A stretch of 55,674 nt of DNA from Acidimicrobiia bacterium (GTDB lineage: Bacteria > Acidobacteriota > Vicinamibacteria > Vicinamibacterales > UBA2999). The notes beneath the pieces were generated by a model. It saw only the letters and a list, made by a program, of their open reading frames with translations. It searched no databases and was not told where the DNA came from. The translations under genes and the position numbers were made by a program. The stretch spans positions 1 through 55,674 of the forward strand of contig VFZG01000005.1 in the NCBI GenBank assembly GCA_016871275.1, written 5' to 3'. Positions 36,147 through 46,194 of the stretch are shown here, piece by piece; positions within the stretch are counted from its first letter, which is position 1, and every line of letters begins with the position of its first letter.

Positions 36147-37476
36147 GTCGAAGTATCTCTACCAGATTCGCGCGAGGCACCGATTGCTGCTCGCCAGTCT
36201 TCATATTCCTGATTGCGACGGTGCCGTTGGCCAGCTCGTCGCCACCGATGACCGCGACGAATGGAATGCCGCGTGCCGCCGCATACTTGAATTGCCGTTC
36301 GCCCACCTTCTTGCCGTCGTCCGAGGGTGACTCCGGGTAGAGCTCGACGCGCACACCGGCCCTGCGCAGCTCGGTCGCGAACTCGAGATAGAGCGCGGTG
36401 CGATTCGCGAACCACTGCACCACCATGACCTCCGCGGGAGCCGAGACGGCCGACTCCGGAAACATCTTCCGCTCGCCCATGACGACCAGGATCCGCTCGA
36501 GCCCCAGGGAAATCCCGCTGGCGGGGATGTGCTCTCCCGAGAACATCCCGATCAAACGGTCGTACCGGCCGCCGCCGCCCATGCTGCCCGCCAGATCGGC
36601 GACGCGAATCTCGAAGATCGGACCGGTGTAGTACGACAGGCCGCGCGCCAGGCTGCGATCCAGCACCAGGTGCGGCCCCGCGCTGGTGCTCTTGCACAGC
36701 GTGAATACCTGCTGCAGCTCCGCAATTCCTGCCTTGCCGTCGTCATTGAGCACTGCAGATTGTGCCGTCATCCAGGCATCGAGATCGGCCGGGGGCGTCC
36801 CATTCAGCTGTTCGAGCAGCGTCTCTGCGACATTTGGGGCCAGCCCCCGTTCGCTCAGCTCAGTGCGGACGCCATCGATGCCGATTTTGTCGGCCTTGTC
36901 CATGATCACCAGGGCCGGCCCGTGCAGTTCGGCGGGTACCCCGGCGTGCGCCAGGACGGCATTCAGCAGCTTCCGGTGATTGATGACGATCTGAAAGTCC
37001 GTGAAGCCCAGCGCCACGAACACATCCGCGGCGGCAGACAGCAGCTCGGCCTCGACCGTCATCGACGTCGAGCCAATCGCATCGACGTCGCATTGGTAGA
37101 ACTCGCGGAACCGACCCTTCTGCGGGCGATCCGCGCGCCACACCGGCTGCACCTGGTAGCGCTTGAAGAACTTCGGCAGCTTGCTGCGGTACTCGGCCAC
37201 CACCCGCGCCAGCGGCACCGTCAGGTCATACCGGAGCGCGAGATCGGCCTGCCCTGTCTCGGCGCCTTCTCCGCGCTTCAGGATCTTGAAGATCAGCCGA
37301 TCGCCTTCTTCGCCGTACTTGCCCTGCAGCGTCTCGAGGTTCTCAACCGACGGCGTTTCGAGCGGCTCGAAACCGTATTTCTGATACACGTCGGCAATCA
37401 CGCCGATGACGAACTGCCGGCGCCGCACGTCTTCCGGCAGGAAATCGCGCATCCCGCGTGCTGGTCCGGTATTCAC
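36139..37476 (-). CDS. hisS: Histidyl-tRNA synthetase
   Basis: 445 residues. It starts with the family N-terminus RGMRDFLPEDVRRRQFV. Motif 2 is in YQVQPVWRADRPQKGRFREF, and the histidine-specific loops are LARGLSYYTGPIFEI and GGRYDRLIGMF. A C-terminal anticodon domain follows. The start is GTG 37476, which overlaps the stop of the carbonic-anhydrase-like gene as GTGA. Both codons lie in a GAAGTGA heptamer at the end of a five-unit array. Confidence 0.95.
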   Translation of the reverse strand: MNTGPARGMRDFLPEDVRRRQFVIGVIADVYQKYGFEPLETPSVENLETLQGKYGEEGDRLIFKILKRGEGAETGQADLALRYDLTVPLARVVAEYRSKLPKFFKRYQVQPVWRADRPQKGRFREFYQCDVDAIGSTSMTVEAELLSAAADVFVALGFTDFQIVINHRKLLNAVLAHAGVPAELHGPALVIMDKADKIGIDGVRTELSERGLAPNVAETLLEQLNGTPPADLDAWMTAQSAVLNDDGKAGIAELQQVFTLCKSTSAGPHLVLDRSLARGLSYYTGPIFEIRVADLAGSMGGGGRYDRLIGMFSGEHIPASGISLGLERILVVMGERKMFPESAVSAPAEVMVVQWFANRTALYLEFATELRRAGVRVELYPESPSDDGKKVGERQFKYAAARGIPFVAVIGGDELANGTVAIRNMKTGEQQSVPRANLVEILRHG

Positions 37477-37507
37477 TTCTCACTTCTCTCTTCCACCTTT
37501 TCACTTC
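37473..37507 (-). repeat. Five heptamers supplying the stop/start junction of two genes
   Basis: On the minus strand the units are GAAGTGA, AAAGGTG, GAAGAGA, GAAGTGA, GAAGTGA. The last unit contains the TGA stop of the upstream gene and the GTG start of hisS, and the purine-rich units before it may act as ribosome-binding sequence. The array also encodes the last eleven residues (tail ending EERSEK) of the upstream protein. Confidence 0.78.
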
Positions 37508-38009
37508 CAGCGTAGTCGAGCCGGTAGGCCACGTAATTGTCGGCATACCACCGAATCTCTGCGACTTCTTCGTCGGTCAGCTGACGCCTCACGGTGCCCG
37601 GACGGCCCATGACCAGCGACCTTGCGGGAATCCGCGTGCCTTCGGTAATCAGCGTGCCGGCCGCGATGACGCAGTCAGGCTCGATGTGCACGCCATTCAG
37701 CAGCACCGCACCCATGCCAATCAGCACGCGGTCCTCGATGGTCGTGCCGTGCACCACCGCTGAGTGCCCCACCGTCACGTCATCGCCGATCAGCGTCGGA
37801 TGCGTGTCACGCATCACGTGCACCATGGTCAGATCCTGGATGTTCGTGCGCTTGCCGATGCGAATGTGGTTCACGTCGCCACGCAGGACCACGTTCATCC
37901 AGACGGATGATTCAGCGCCAATCTGCACGTCGCCGATCACCTGGGCGCTTTCATCGACGTACGCCGAGGCGTCAATGGTCGGCGTCACGCCTTTGAAAGG
38001 GCGAATCAT
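37473..38009 (-). CDS. Gamma-carbonic-anhydrase-like hexapeptide protein
   Basis: 178 residues. Left-handed beta-helix with hexapeptide repeats ([29 protein letters not shown]) and metal-ligand histidines in [11 protein letters not shown] and VGHSAVVHG, as in YrdA/PaaY/CamH proteins. Members are Zn/Fe/Co carbonic anhydrases or close relatives of uncertain activity. ATG 38009 overlaps the dcd stop by four bases. The C-terminal tail is encoded by the heptamer array shared with the hisS start. Confidence 0.85.
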   Translation of the reverse strand: MIRPFKGVTPTIDASAYVDESAQVIGDVQIGAESSVWMNVVLRGDVNHIRIGKRTNIQDLTMVHVMRDTHPTLIGDDVTVGHSAVVHGTTIEDRVLIGMGAVLLNGVHIEPDCVIAAGTLITEGTRIPARSLVMGRPGTVRRQLTDEEVAEIRWYADNYVAYRLDYAGSEKVEERSEK

Positions 38010-38560
38010 ATCTTCGGCAGTGTGACGCCGCGCTGGGCCTGGTACTTGCCCTTCTTGTCCTGGTACGAAATCTCGCAGGGCTCGTCGCTCTGGAAGAACA
38101 GCACCTGCGCAATGCCCTCGTTGGCGTAGATCTTGGCCGGCAGCGGCGTGGTGTTCGAGATCTCGATCGTGACGTGGCCTTCCCACTCGGGTTCGAACGG
38201 CGTCACGTTGACGATGATGCCGCAGCGGGCGTAGGTCGACTTGCCCAGGCAGACCGTCAGGACGTCCCGCGGAATACGGAAGTACTCGACCGTCGACGCC
38301 AGCGCGAACGAGTTCGGCGGGACGATGCATTCATCGGCTGTGATATCGACGAACGACCTCGGATCGAAGTGCTTCGGGTCCACCACCGTGTTGAACACGT
38401 TGGTGAACACTTTGAATTCATTGCCAACCCGGCAGTCGTAGCCGTATGACGACACACCGTACGACACGACGCCCTGGCGGACCTGGCGATCCTCAAAGGG
38501 CGCGATCATCCCGTGCTCGAGCGCCATTTTGCGAATCCACTTGTCGGCCTTGATCGCCAT
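38006..38560 (-). CDS. dcd: dCTP deaminase
   Basis: 184 residues. The active-site segments are [20 protein letters not shown] and [11 protein letters not shown], giving the Ser, Arg and Glu that bind dCTP and activate water. The product dUTP feeds dTMP synthesis. Whether it also hydrolyses dUTP (bifunctional form) is not clear. It lies 33 bases after ndk and is coupled to the carbonic-anhydrase-like gene. Confidence 0.93.
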   Translation of the reverse strand: MAIKADKWIRKMALEHGMIAPFEDRQVRQGVVSYGVSSYGYDCRVGNEFKVFTNVFNTVVDPKHFDPRSFVDITADECIVPPNSFALASTVEYFRIPRDVLTVCLGKSTYARCGIIVNVTPFEPEWEGHVTIEISNTTPLPAKIYANEGIAQVLFFQSDEPCEISYQDKKGKYQAQRGVTLPKI

Positions 38561-38593
38561 GAACCCTCGCAGTGAACCTTGGCCCGAACGCCC

Positions 38594-39004
38594 CTACAGT
38601 TCCATCCCTCGGAAAAAGTAGCCGAGCTCGAACGAGGCGGTCTCCGGAGCGTCCGACCCGTGGGTGGCGTTGTTGTCAATCGAGGCGCCGAAGTCCTTGC
38701 GAAGCGTGCCGGCCTCGGCCTTCGCCGGATCGGTGGCGCCCATCTGGTGACGCCACTTCCTGATCGCGCCGTCGGACTCGAGACACATGACCACGCAGGG
38801 GCCCGACGACATGAAATCCGTCAGGGCGCCAAAAAATGGCCGCGCTTTGTGCACGTAGTAGAAGCCTTCGGCCTCGGCCTTCGACATGTGAATCATGCGC
38901 ATTGCGCGAATCTGGAAGCCGTTGGCTTCAATGCGGGCGAGGATCTTCCCGGTGACGCCGCTCTTGACCGCATCTGGCTTGATGATTGCCAAGGTTCGTT
39001 CCAT
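38594..39004 (-). CDS. ndk: Nucleoside diphosphate kinase
   Basis: 136 residues. The opening [20 protein letters not shown] and the phospho-His motif [12 protein letters not shown] are diagnostic. It balances NTP and dNTP pools using ATP. The start is ATG 39004; a consensus TATAAT (39014-39019) lies 9 bases upstream, inside the end of pheA, so ndk probably has its own near-leaderless transcript besides read-through. Confidence 0.95.
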   Translation of the reverse strand: MERTLAIIKPDAVKSGVTGKILARIEANGFQIRAMRMIHMSKAEAEGFYYVHKARPFFGALTDFMSSGPCVVMCLESDGAIRKWRHQMGATDPAKAEAGTLRKDFGASIDNNATHGSDAPETASFELGYFFRGMEL

Positions 39005-39013
39005 AACCGATCG

Positions 39014-39019
39014 ATTATA
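39014..39019 (-). promoter_or_regulatory. Consensus -10 box of ndk, near-leaderless
   Basis: TATAAT on the minus strand, 9 bases before the ndk ATG. It overlaps the pheA stop codon (39015-39017). Confidence 0.55.
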
Positions 39020-40175
39020 GCTGAGCCGCATGGTGGCGCGGCAGTTCGCGCGCCGGATAGCAGCCGAGGACCTTTACGAACGTCGTTCGTTCCGCCAGGC
39101 CGGCCAGGGCGGCCTGCATCCGCGGCGAGGCGATGTGCCCCTCGACATCGATGTAGAACACGTACTCCCACGGCGTCCCGGGCCGCGGCCGTGACTCGAG
39201 CTTGGTGACGTTCAGCCCCTCATCCGCAACGACGTTGAGGCACCGGACCAAGGCGCCGTGCTCATGCCGGGTCGAGAGCACCATCGACACCTTGGCGGCG
39301 ATCCGAGGGTCGCAGTCGGCCGGTGTCGCCGACACGACCACAAAGCGCGTGTAGTTCACGGCCTGGTTGGCGATCTCGCGCTTGAGCACGGTCAGCCCGA
39401 AGTGGGCGCCGGCCTCCTCGCTCGCAATGGCGGCCTCGGTGGGGCTCTTCAGGTCGCGAACATGACGCGCGGCCAGCGCGGTGTTGGCGGCGCTGACACC
39501 TTCGCAGTCCTTCAGCGTCGACAGGAACTCGCTGCATTGTGAGAGCGCCTGCGGATGCGAGTGAATCCGCCGCAGCGACTCGACGGGCACGTCGGCCACG
39601 CCCAGCAGGCAGTGGCGGACGTCCACGATCTCCTCGCCGACCAGCGCCAGGTTGAACCTTAGGAGGAGATCGTACGACTCGTACACCGATCCAGCCGTGG
39701 TGTTCTCCATCGGCAGCACCGCGCGATCGACCCGGCCCTCGATCACCGCCTCGAGCATCTCTTTGAAGCTGCCGTAGGACTTGAAGCCGACCGGGCGCTG
39801 CGCCACCGCGAAATGCTGCAGTGCCGCCTGGTGGCCGTAAGCCCCCTCGGTGCCCTGGAACGCCACGCGCAGTTCCTGCTCCGCATCCGCGTCGCGGGCG
39901 TGCAGCACATCCTGCTGCCGCCGAACCGAGTCGTCGAGGATTTCGCGGAAGATGCGGCGCACGAACGCCGGATCGAGGCCGAGCCGCTCGCCGTAGCTCG
40001 AGCGATGCTGCAGCAAGGCCGCTTCGCGGTCGGCATCGCGCACCGGTCCGTCACCGTCGGCCTTCACCTTGGCGATCTGCCGCGCCAGCCGTGCCCGCTC
40101 GCCGAGCGCCGACACCAGCACGCCGTCGATGTCGTCGAGACTCTTCCGTAAAGTCGCAAGTTCCTGGTTGCTCAT
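39015..40175 (-). CDS. pheA: Bifunctional chorismate mutase / prephenate dehydratase
   Basis: 386 residues. The N-terminal chorismate mutase helix bundle covers about 1-90 ([20 protein letters not shown]). The prephenate dehydratase domain has [23 protein letters not shown] and the catalytic TRF in [11 protein letters not shown]-terminal ACT domain includes [11 protein letters not shown] (ESRP motif), the allosteric Phe site. Together they turn chorismate into phenylpyruvate. ATG 40175 follows directly after the U-tract of an intrinsic terminator. The leader carries a Phe-rich ORF, so expression is probably controlled by attenuation. Confidence 0.95.
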   Translation of the reverse strand: MSNQELATLRKSLDDIDGVLVSALGERARLARQIAKVKADGDGPVRDADREAALLQHRSSYGERLGLDPAFVRRIFREILDDSVRRQQDVLHARDADAEQELRVAFQGTEGAYGHQAALQHFAVAQRPVGFKSYGSFKEMLEAVIEGRVDRAVLPMENTTAGSVYESYDLLLRFNLALVGEEIVDVRHCLLGVADVPVESLRRIHSHPQALSQCSEFLSTLKDCEGVSAANTALAARHVRDLKSPTEAAIASEEAGAHFGLTVLKREIANQAVNYTRFVVVSATPADCDPRIAAKVSMVLSTRHEHGALVRCLNVVADEGLNVTKLESRPRPGTPWEYVFYIDVEGHIASPRMQAALAGLAERTTFVKVLGCYPARELPRHHAAQL

Positions 40176-40213
40176 AAAAACAAACGCCGCCTCAGGTGTC
40201 CCTGGGCGGCGTT
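40176..40213 (-). terminator. Intrinsic terminator (attenuator) ending at the pheA start codon
   Basis: Stem arms AACGCCGCC and GGCGGCGTT pair perfectly (9 bp). Inside them CAGG and CCTG add four pairs around a GACA loop with one bulged A. TGTTTTT follows and then the pheA ATG. In the antiterminated state the 5' arm can pair with 40257-40265 in the leader ORF. Confidence 0.88.
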
Positions 40214-40248
40214 CCTTGATCCGTTGAAAGCCTGTTCTGCGCTCGGAC

Positions 40249-40317
40249 CTAGACCCCGCCACCCACGGCACTAAAGCCGTCAATGGTAAACGGAGTGAAG
40301 GAGCGAACCAACCTCAC
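40249..40317 (-). CDS. Putative Phe leader peptide of pheA
   Basis: A 22-codon ORF from GTG 40317 to TAG 40249-40251. It contains three Phe codons in nine (FTPFTIDGFSAVGGGV, residues 7-22). A TATACT box lies 7 bases before the GTG, so the mRNA probably starts at the GTG. The codons for Val-Gly-Gly near the end contain the segment (40257-40265) that can pair with the terminator 5' arm. A ribosome stalled at Phe codons leaves that segment free, while one reaching the stop codon covers it. Seen: ORF, Phe codons, promoter box and pairing. Inferred: regulation by charged tRNA-Phe. Confidence 0.75.
   Translation of the reverse strand: MRLVRSFTPFTIDGFSAVGGGV
40257..40265 (-). promoter_or_regulatory. 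Antiterminator arm of the pheA attenuator
   Basis: TGGGTGGCG on the minus strand can pair with CGCCGCCCA at 40203-40211 (nine pairs with one U-G). That is the 5' arm of the pheA terminator, so the two structures exclude each other. Confidence 0.65.
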
Positions 40318-40324
40318 CAGCCGC

Positions 40325-40330
40325 AGTATA
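40325..40330 (-). promoter_or_regulatory. -10 box of the pheA leader
   Basis: TATACT on the minus strand, 7 bases before the leader-ORF GTG and 32 bases after the sucD stop. No clear -35 box. Confidence 0.55.
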
Positions 40331-40362
40331 CCCGAATCCTCAAGCGTCCGGCCTTCGAGCCC

Positions 40363-42407
<2,045 letters not shown>

Positions 42408-42416
42408 AAGAGGGAT

Positions 42417-42446
42417 AGTGTACAGGCCAAGAGGCGAATGGGCCAA
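42417..42446 (-). promoter_or_regulatory. sucCD promoter, near-leaderless
   Basis: -10 TACACT (42417-42422) and -35 TTGGCC (42441-42446), 18 bases apart, on the minus strand. The GTG start is 9 bases after the -10. The TTGGCC is one of two copies created by the repeat. Confidence 0.5.
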
Positions 42447-42456
42447 TAGGTGAATA
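42425..42456. repeat. Four octamers overlapping the sucC promoter
   Basis: Units GGCCAAGA, GGCGAATG, GGCCAATA, GGTGAATA read in tandem on the plus strand. They duplicate the TTGGCC that serves as -35 for sucC. Confidence 0.6.
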
Positions 42457-42494
42457 GCAGAACCACGGAGAGCCGCCGGCCGTAGAGACTGCTC

Positions 42495-42578
42495 ATGAGC
42501 ACTTTTCTCAAGGACCTGCGTTACGGCGTGCGGCAGTTGTGGCTAAGACCGGGCATGGCCCGGGCACGAGACTGCTGA
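42495..42578 (+). pseudogene. N-terminal scrap of an ADOP-type (MacB-like) permease gene
   Basis: Twenty-seven codons then [23 protein letters not shown] is the hallmark N-terminus of acidobacterial duplicated orphan permeases, which are normally about 800 residues. The rest is absent, and the next 14 bases lead into a second broken gene on the other strand. Confidence 0.65.
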
Positions 42579-42591
42579 CCCGGCCCCCAAC

Positions 42592-43113
42592 TCACCGGGC
42601 AGGTCCCATGCGCGTGACGACGCCGTTGTGAACGATCGCCAAGCCGTCCTCGAGGCCAGCCCAGACGCGGCCGGCGCCATCCTCGGCGAGGCTGCGAACG
42701 TCGTTGCCGCCCACGTCCTTCGCGCCGAACAACGACAACATGCCATCACGGTGGCGAGCCAGACCGTCACCGACTATACCCACCCAGACCGGGCCATCTG
42801 ACCCCTGCATCAGTGTGCGGACATTCGCGGATGGGAGGTCGAGAAGGATGGGTGTGAACCGGACGCCGTCGAAGCGAGACAGGCCAACGAACGATCCGAC
42901 CCAGAGGTATCCGTCGCCGCCGATCATCAATTCGGTGAGGGACTGGTCCGGCAGACCTTCGTCGGCGGTCCACTGCTCGACGGTGTAGCCGCGGGATGCG
43001 CCGGACAGAACCGGCCTGCCCTGTCCATACGAAAGGGTGTACGAGGCCAGCAGAACGACGGTCAGAAGCACGAGCCGGAGTAGTGTCCGTGACACGCGCA
43101 TCAAGGCAATCAT
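42592..43113 (-). pseudogene. N-terminal fragment of a two-component sensor with beta-propeller repeats
   Basis: 173 codons. The signal peptide (LLRLVLLTVVLLASYTLSYG) is followed by GYTVEQWTADEGLPDQSLTE and blades with GYLWVGSFVGLSRFDGVRF and GRVWAGLEDGLA, the start of Reg_prop-type hybrid histidine kinases (usually over 900 residues). It stops after about three blades; propeller remainder, kinase and receiver domains are missing. It meets the ADOP scrap tail to tail, suggesting one deletion removed both genes' 3' parts. Confidence 0.7.
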
Positions 43114-43119
43114 CGCTCG

Positions 43120-43308
43120 CTATTCCAGGACTGGCGAGCCTCGCCTCTGACCCGCGAGCATGTTCGATGCGGGACACCGCTTCGCTCGAGGCAGTGTTGG
43201 CTTTGCCCGGCTCCGCCGGGCGAAAGTCTTGAAGGGCCGGCCTGGAAACTTGACAGATTTGGCGGGAATCCGGCCCCTCAACACTCCAGGGCGTGTGCGG
43301 AACACCAC
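43120..43308. other. Non-coding block with hairpin, possible dispersed repeat
   Basis: Between the sensor fragment and mdh. It contains a strong hairpin, GCCCGG (205-210 past 43000) and CCGGGC around CTCCG, with flanking TTT/AAA pairs (43202-43225). A minus-strand frame of 62 codons is open across it, but the composition (very Arg/Pro/Lys-rich) argues against a protein. I recall similar text in unrelated acidobacterial intergenic regions, which suggests a dispersed element; this cannot be verified here. Confidence 0.3.
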
Positions 43309-43355
43309 TACTGCGAGGACGAATCGAGAGTCTCAGAACGCCAGCGTCAGTTGCA

Positions 43356-43380
43356 GCGCGGGGGGCGGAAGCCCCCGCGC
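43356..43380 (-). terminator. GC-rich hairpin after mdh
   Basis: GCGCGGGGG (43356-43364) pairs with CCCCCGCGC (43372-43380), 9 bp, beginning 10 bases after the mdh stop. No U-run follows. Confidence 0.55.
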
Positions 43381-43390
43381 TCCAGACGTT

Positions 43391-44323
43391 CTACACGCCA
43401 ATCACGTCGACCAGCTCCTTCACGGCACCGGCGGACTTGTTGAACGCGGCCTGTTCTTCGGCCGTGAGCTTGATCTGCACGACCTGCTCCACACCCTTCG
43501 CGCCCAGCTTGACCGGGACGCCCACAAACAGGTTGTTGATGCCGTATTCGCCCTGAAGGTAAACGGAGCACGGCATGATCTTCTTCTGATCCTTGAGGAT
43601 CGCCTCGACCATCAGTGCCGCCGATGCCCCCGGCGCATACCAGGCGCTGGTGCCCACCAGCTTGGTGATCTCGGCGCCGCCGTTAGCGGTGCGTTCGCAG
43701 ATCGCCTTGATACGGTCCTCGGGCAACAATTCCGTAATCGGAATACCAGCCACGGTGGTGTATCGCGGCAGCGGCACCATGGTATCGCCGTGACCGCCAA
43801 GGACGAACGACGAGATGTTCTCGACCGACACGTTCAGCTCCATCGCGATGAAGGTGCTCATGCGGGCCGAGTCCAGCACGCCGGCCATGCCGATCACACG
43901 CTCCCGCGGGAACTTCGACAGCTTGAACACCGCCTGCGACATCGCATCGAGCGGATTGGCCACCGGGACGATGATGCAGTTCGGGGAATGCTTGACGATC
44001 TCCGCCGTCACGTCCTGCATGATCCTGTAGTTCACGTTCAACAGGTCGTCGCGGCTCATGCCCGGCTTGCGCGGCATGCCGGAGGTGATCACGACGACAT
44101 CGGAGTTGGCGCTTTCGGCGAAATCCCTGGTACCCACGCCAATCACGCGCGACGCGGACCCTTCAATCGGGCACGACTCGTAGATGTCGAGCGCAACGCC
44201 TGCCGCTTTCGTATCCGCAATGTCAACCACGACCACGTCGGCGAGCTCTTTCTGCGCAATTGAACGCGCGACTGTTGCGCCAACATTTCCCGCACCGCCG
44301 ACAACCGTCACTTTCCGATTCAT
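43391..44323 (-). CDS. mdh: Malate dehydrogenase (LDH-like type)
   Basis: 310 residues. NAD-binding [13 protein letters not shown], substrate loop [13 protein letters not shown] with the Arg that selects malate over lactate, and catalytic His in [12 protein letters not shown]. It oxidises malate to oxaloacetate in the TCA cycle, next door to sucCD. ATG 44323 has a GGAG at 8 bases. It diverges from serA across a 198-base region with palindromes. Confidence 0.95.
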   Translation of the reverse strand: MNRKVTVVGGAGNVGATVARSIAQKELADVVVVDIADTKAAGVALDIYESCPIEGSASRVIGVGTRDFAESANSDVVVITSGMPRKPGMSRDDLLNVNYRIMQDVTAEIVKHSPNCIIVPVANPLDAMSQAVFKLSKFPRERVIGMAGVLDSARMSTFIAMELNVSVENISSFVLGGHGDTMVPLPRYTTVAGIPITELLPEDRIKAICERTANGGAEITKLVGTSAWYAPGASAALMVEAILKDQKKIMPCSVYLQGEYGINNLFVGVPVKLGAKGVEQVVQIKLTAEEQAAFNKSAGAVKELVDVIGV

Positions 44324-44373
44324 GCATCTACTCCGTTAGGTCAGATTCCCTCGATCACACGCCGATCAACTTG

Positions 44374-44411
44374 CAGTTTTCCGCAGTGGCTGTGGAAAAC
44401 TGTGTGGAAAA
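44374..44411. promoter_or_regulatory. Inverted repeat and paired TGTGGAAAA sites between mdh and serA
   Basis: CAGTTTTCC (44374-44382) and GGAAAACTG (44394-44402) are perfect inverted arms 11 bases apart. TGTGGAAAA occurs twice (44391-44399, 44403-44411), spaced 12 bases. Its complement TTTTCCACA is one change from the DnaA box TTATCCACA. It may be a binding site for DnaA or another regulator of the divergent promoters. Confidence 0.5.
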
Positions 44412-44462
44412 GACCGCGAGAAGACCGTGTAACGCGCGGCTTTCGGCACAAATCAGCGGATT

Positions 44463-44478
44463 GCACCATCCATGGTGC
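44463..44478. promoter_or_regulatory. 16-bp palindrome at the serA -35 position
   Basis: GCACCAT and ATGGTGC flank CC as a perfect 7+7 palindrome. It ends 22 bases before the TATTAT -10 (44501-44506), so a dimeric repressor or activator bound here would cover the -35 region. Confidence 0.55.
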
Positions 44479-44500
44479 GCTACGCGGGCAACAAACCCGA

Positions 44501-44506
44501 TATTAT
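44501..44506 (+). promoter_or_regulatory. -10 box of serA
   Basis: TATTAT, 15 bases before ATG 44522. The ATG that follows it immediately (44507) would be upstream of or at the transcript start. Confidence 0.45.
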
Positions 44507-44521
44507 ATGTGTTCTGCCAAC

Positions 44522-46105
44522 ATGCTCATTGTTGTCGCCGACGATCTTCCGAAAGCCGCACTCGAACTGCTCAAAGCCGAAGGCTGGGACGTGGATGCAA
44601 AGTCCGGCCGCCCTCCCGAGGAACTCGCCAGGGACATCGTGAGCGCCGACGCGCTCGTCGTCCGAAGCGCCACCAAGGTCACGCCGGACATCATTGCCGC
44701 CGGGAAGAACCTGAAGGCGATCGCGCGGGCAGGCACGGGTGTCGACAATGTGAACGTCGAGGCTGCCAGCGCGCGCGGCATCGTGGTGATGAACGCGCCC
44801 GGCGCCAACAGCATCAGCGTGGCGGAGCTGGCGATGGCGCAATTACTGTCGCTTGCCCGAAAGCTCCCGGCCGCCGACGCGTCGATGAAGCAAGGTAAGT
44901 GGGACAAGAAGAGCTTCCTCGGGGAAGAGGTTCGCGGCAAGCTGCTCGGACTCGCCGGACTCGGCCGCATTGGCCAGGAAGTGGCGCGCCGCGCCCAGGC
45001 GTTCGAAATGAGCGTGATCGCGCACGATCCGTTCATCTCGTCCAGTATTGCCGGCAGCCTGGGCATCGAGCTGGTCTCGCTCGAGGACCTCTGCGCGCGT
45101 GCCGACTACCTCTCGCTCCACATGCCGGCCACGCCGCAGACCCGGCACACCTTTAATGCCGAACGCCTGGCCAGGTGCAAGAAGGGCCTCAAGCTCATCA
45201 ACACGGCGCGCGGCGAGTTGATCGACGAAGCCGCGCTCGCGGAAGCGATCAAGAGCGGCCACATTGGCGGAGCGGCACTCGACGTCTTTACCGCTGAACC
45301 CACTACCGATCACACGCTCCAGCAGTTGCCACAGGTCGTGGCCAGCCCGCACATCGCGGCGTCCACGAAGGAGGGCCAGGAGCTGGTGGGCGTGGAAACC
45401 GCCACCGCCCTGCGCGACTTCCTGAAGACCGGCATTATTCGTAACGCGGTCAATTTCCCGTCCGTGGCGCCCGAGGAGTATTCGAAGATCCAGCCATACA
45501 TCAGGCTCGCCGAGCAGCTCGGTTCGCTCGTTGGGCAGATGGGGCCCGGCAGCATTGAGTCCCTCAGTGTCCGGTATTACGGCCAGCTTGCCGGCGACAC
45601 CCACCCGCTCATTCTGAATGCGGCCCTCCTCGGCCTGTTCCGCGCCATCCTGTCCGAGGCGGTCACCGAGGTGAACGCCCGGTCGGTCGCCAAGGCCCGC
45701 GGCATCGAGCTCACCGAGTCGCACAGCGATCGGTCGCGCAACTTCGTCAGCATGCTCTCGCTGAAACTTCGCACCAGCACGGACGAACGCCACGTCGAAG
45801 GTACCGTGGTGGCCGGCCATGGCCCCCGCCTGGTCTTGCTGAATGGCGTTCCTCTCGACGCGCAACTAAAGGGAACGTCGATCTTGTTCATGAATAACGA
45901 CGAACCCGGCGTGATCGGCGGAATTGGCACGATTCTTGGCAAGCATGGCGTGAATATCGCCAACTTCGCCCTGGGGCGCAGCGAAACCGGCGCGGTGGCC
46001 GCGGCGAACGTAGACGAATTGCCGGACCAGCGGATCGGTGAGCACGTAATGGATGAGATACGCGCGCTCAAGCCGGTCAAGAATGCCTGGCTGGTGCGCG
46101 TCTGA
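44522..46105 (+). CDS. serA: D-3-phosphoglycerate dehydrogenase
   Basis: 527 residues, the long bacterial form. The N-terminus is LIVVADDLPKAALELL. The NAD site is GLAGLGRIGQEVARRA, with catalytic Arg and Glu in INTARGELIDE and the His region SPHIAASTKEGQ. An ASB domain and a C-terminal ACT domain (FMNNDEPGVIGGIGTILGKH) for serine feedback follow. It commits 3-phosphoglycerate to serine. ATG 44522 gives the typical start; ATG 44507 adds five residues. Confidence 0.95.
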   Translation: MLIVVADDLPKAALELLKAEGWDVDAKSGRPPEELARDIVSADALVVRSATKVTPDIIAAGKNLKAIARAGTGVDNVNVEAASARGIVVMNAPGANSISVAELAMAQLLSLARKLPAADASMKQGKWDKKSFLGEEVRGKLLGLAGLGRIGQEVARRAQAFEMSVIAHDPFISSSIAGSLGIELVSLEDLCARADYLSLHMPATPQTRHTFNAERLARCKKGLKLINTARGELIDEAALAEAIKSGHIGGAALDVFTAEPTTDHTLQQLPQVVASPHIAASTKEGQELVGVETATALRDFLKTGIIRNAVNFPSVAPEEYSKIQPYIRLAEQLGSLVGQMGPGSIESLSVRYYGQLAGDTHPLILNAALLGLFRAILSEAVTEVNARSVAKARGIELTESHSDRSRNFVSMLSLKLRTSTDERHVEGTVVAGHGPRLVLLNGVPLDAQLKGTSILFMNNDEPGVIGGIGTILGKHGVNIANFALGRSETGAVAAANVDELPDQRIGEHVMDEIRALKPVKNAWLVRV

Positions 46106-46117
46106 ACAGGAAACCCT

Positions 46118-46189
46118 CGGGCTCCGGACTTCGGGCTACCGGACAGCCGGTCGAACTTTGCACAAGCCGTAGCCCGTCGCCCGTAGCCC
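46118..46189. repeat. Heptanucleotide repeat array between convergent genes
   Basis: Left: CGGGCTC, CGGACTT, CGGGCTA, CCGGACA (46118-46145). Right, inverted: GTAGCCC, GTCGCCC, GTAGCCC (46169-46189). The two sides can form an imperfect stem. The block starts 12 bases after the serA stop and ends 5 bases before the stop of the next gene on the other strand. Confidence 0.75.
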
Positions 46190-46194
46190 GCCGG

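Noticed and set aside
40176-40330. T-box riboswitch upstream of pheA
   Set aside because: No T-box consensus or specifier-loop arrangement is visible, while a translated Phe-rich ORF and an overlapping antiterminator are.
43120-43308. 62-codon minus-strand frame as a small gene
   Set aside because: Composition is Arg/Pro/Lys-rich, it has no ribosome-binding site, and it spans a strong hairpin.
44374-44411. Replication origin between mdh and serA
   Set aside because: Only two or three DnaA-like sites, no AT-rich unwinding region, and none of dnaA, dnaN or gidA nearby.
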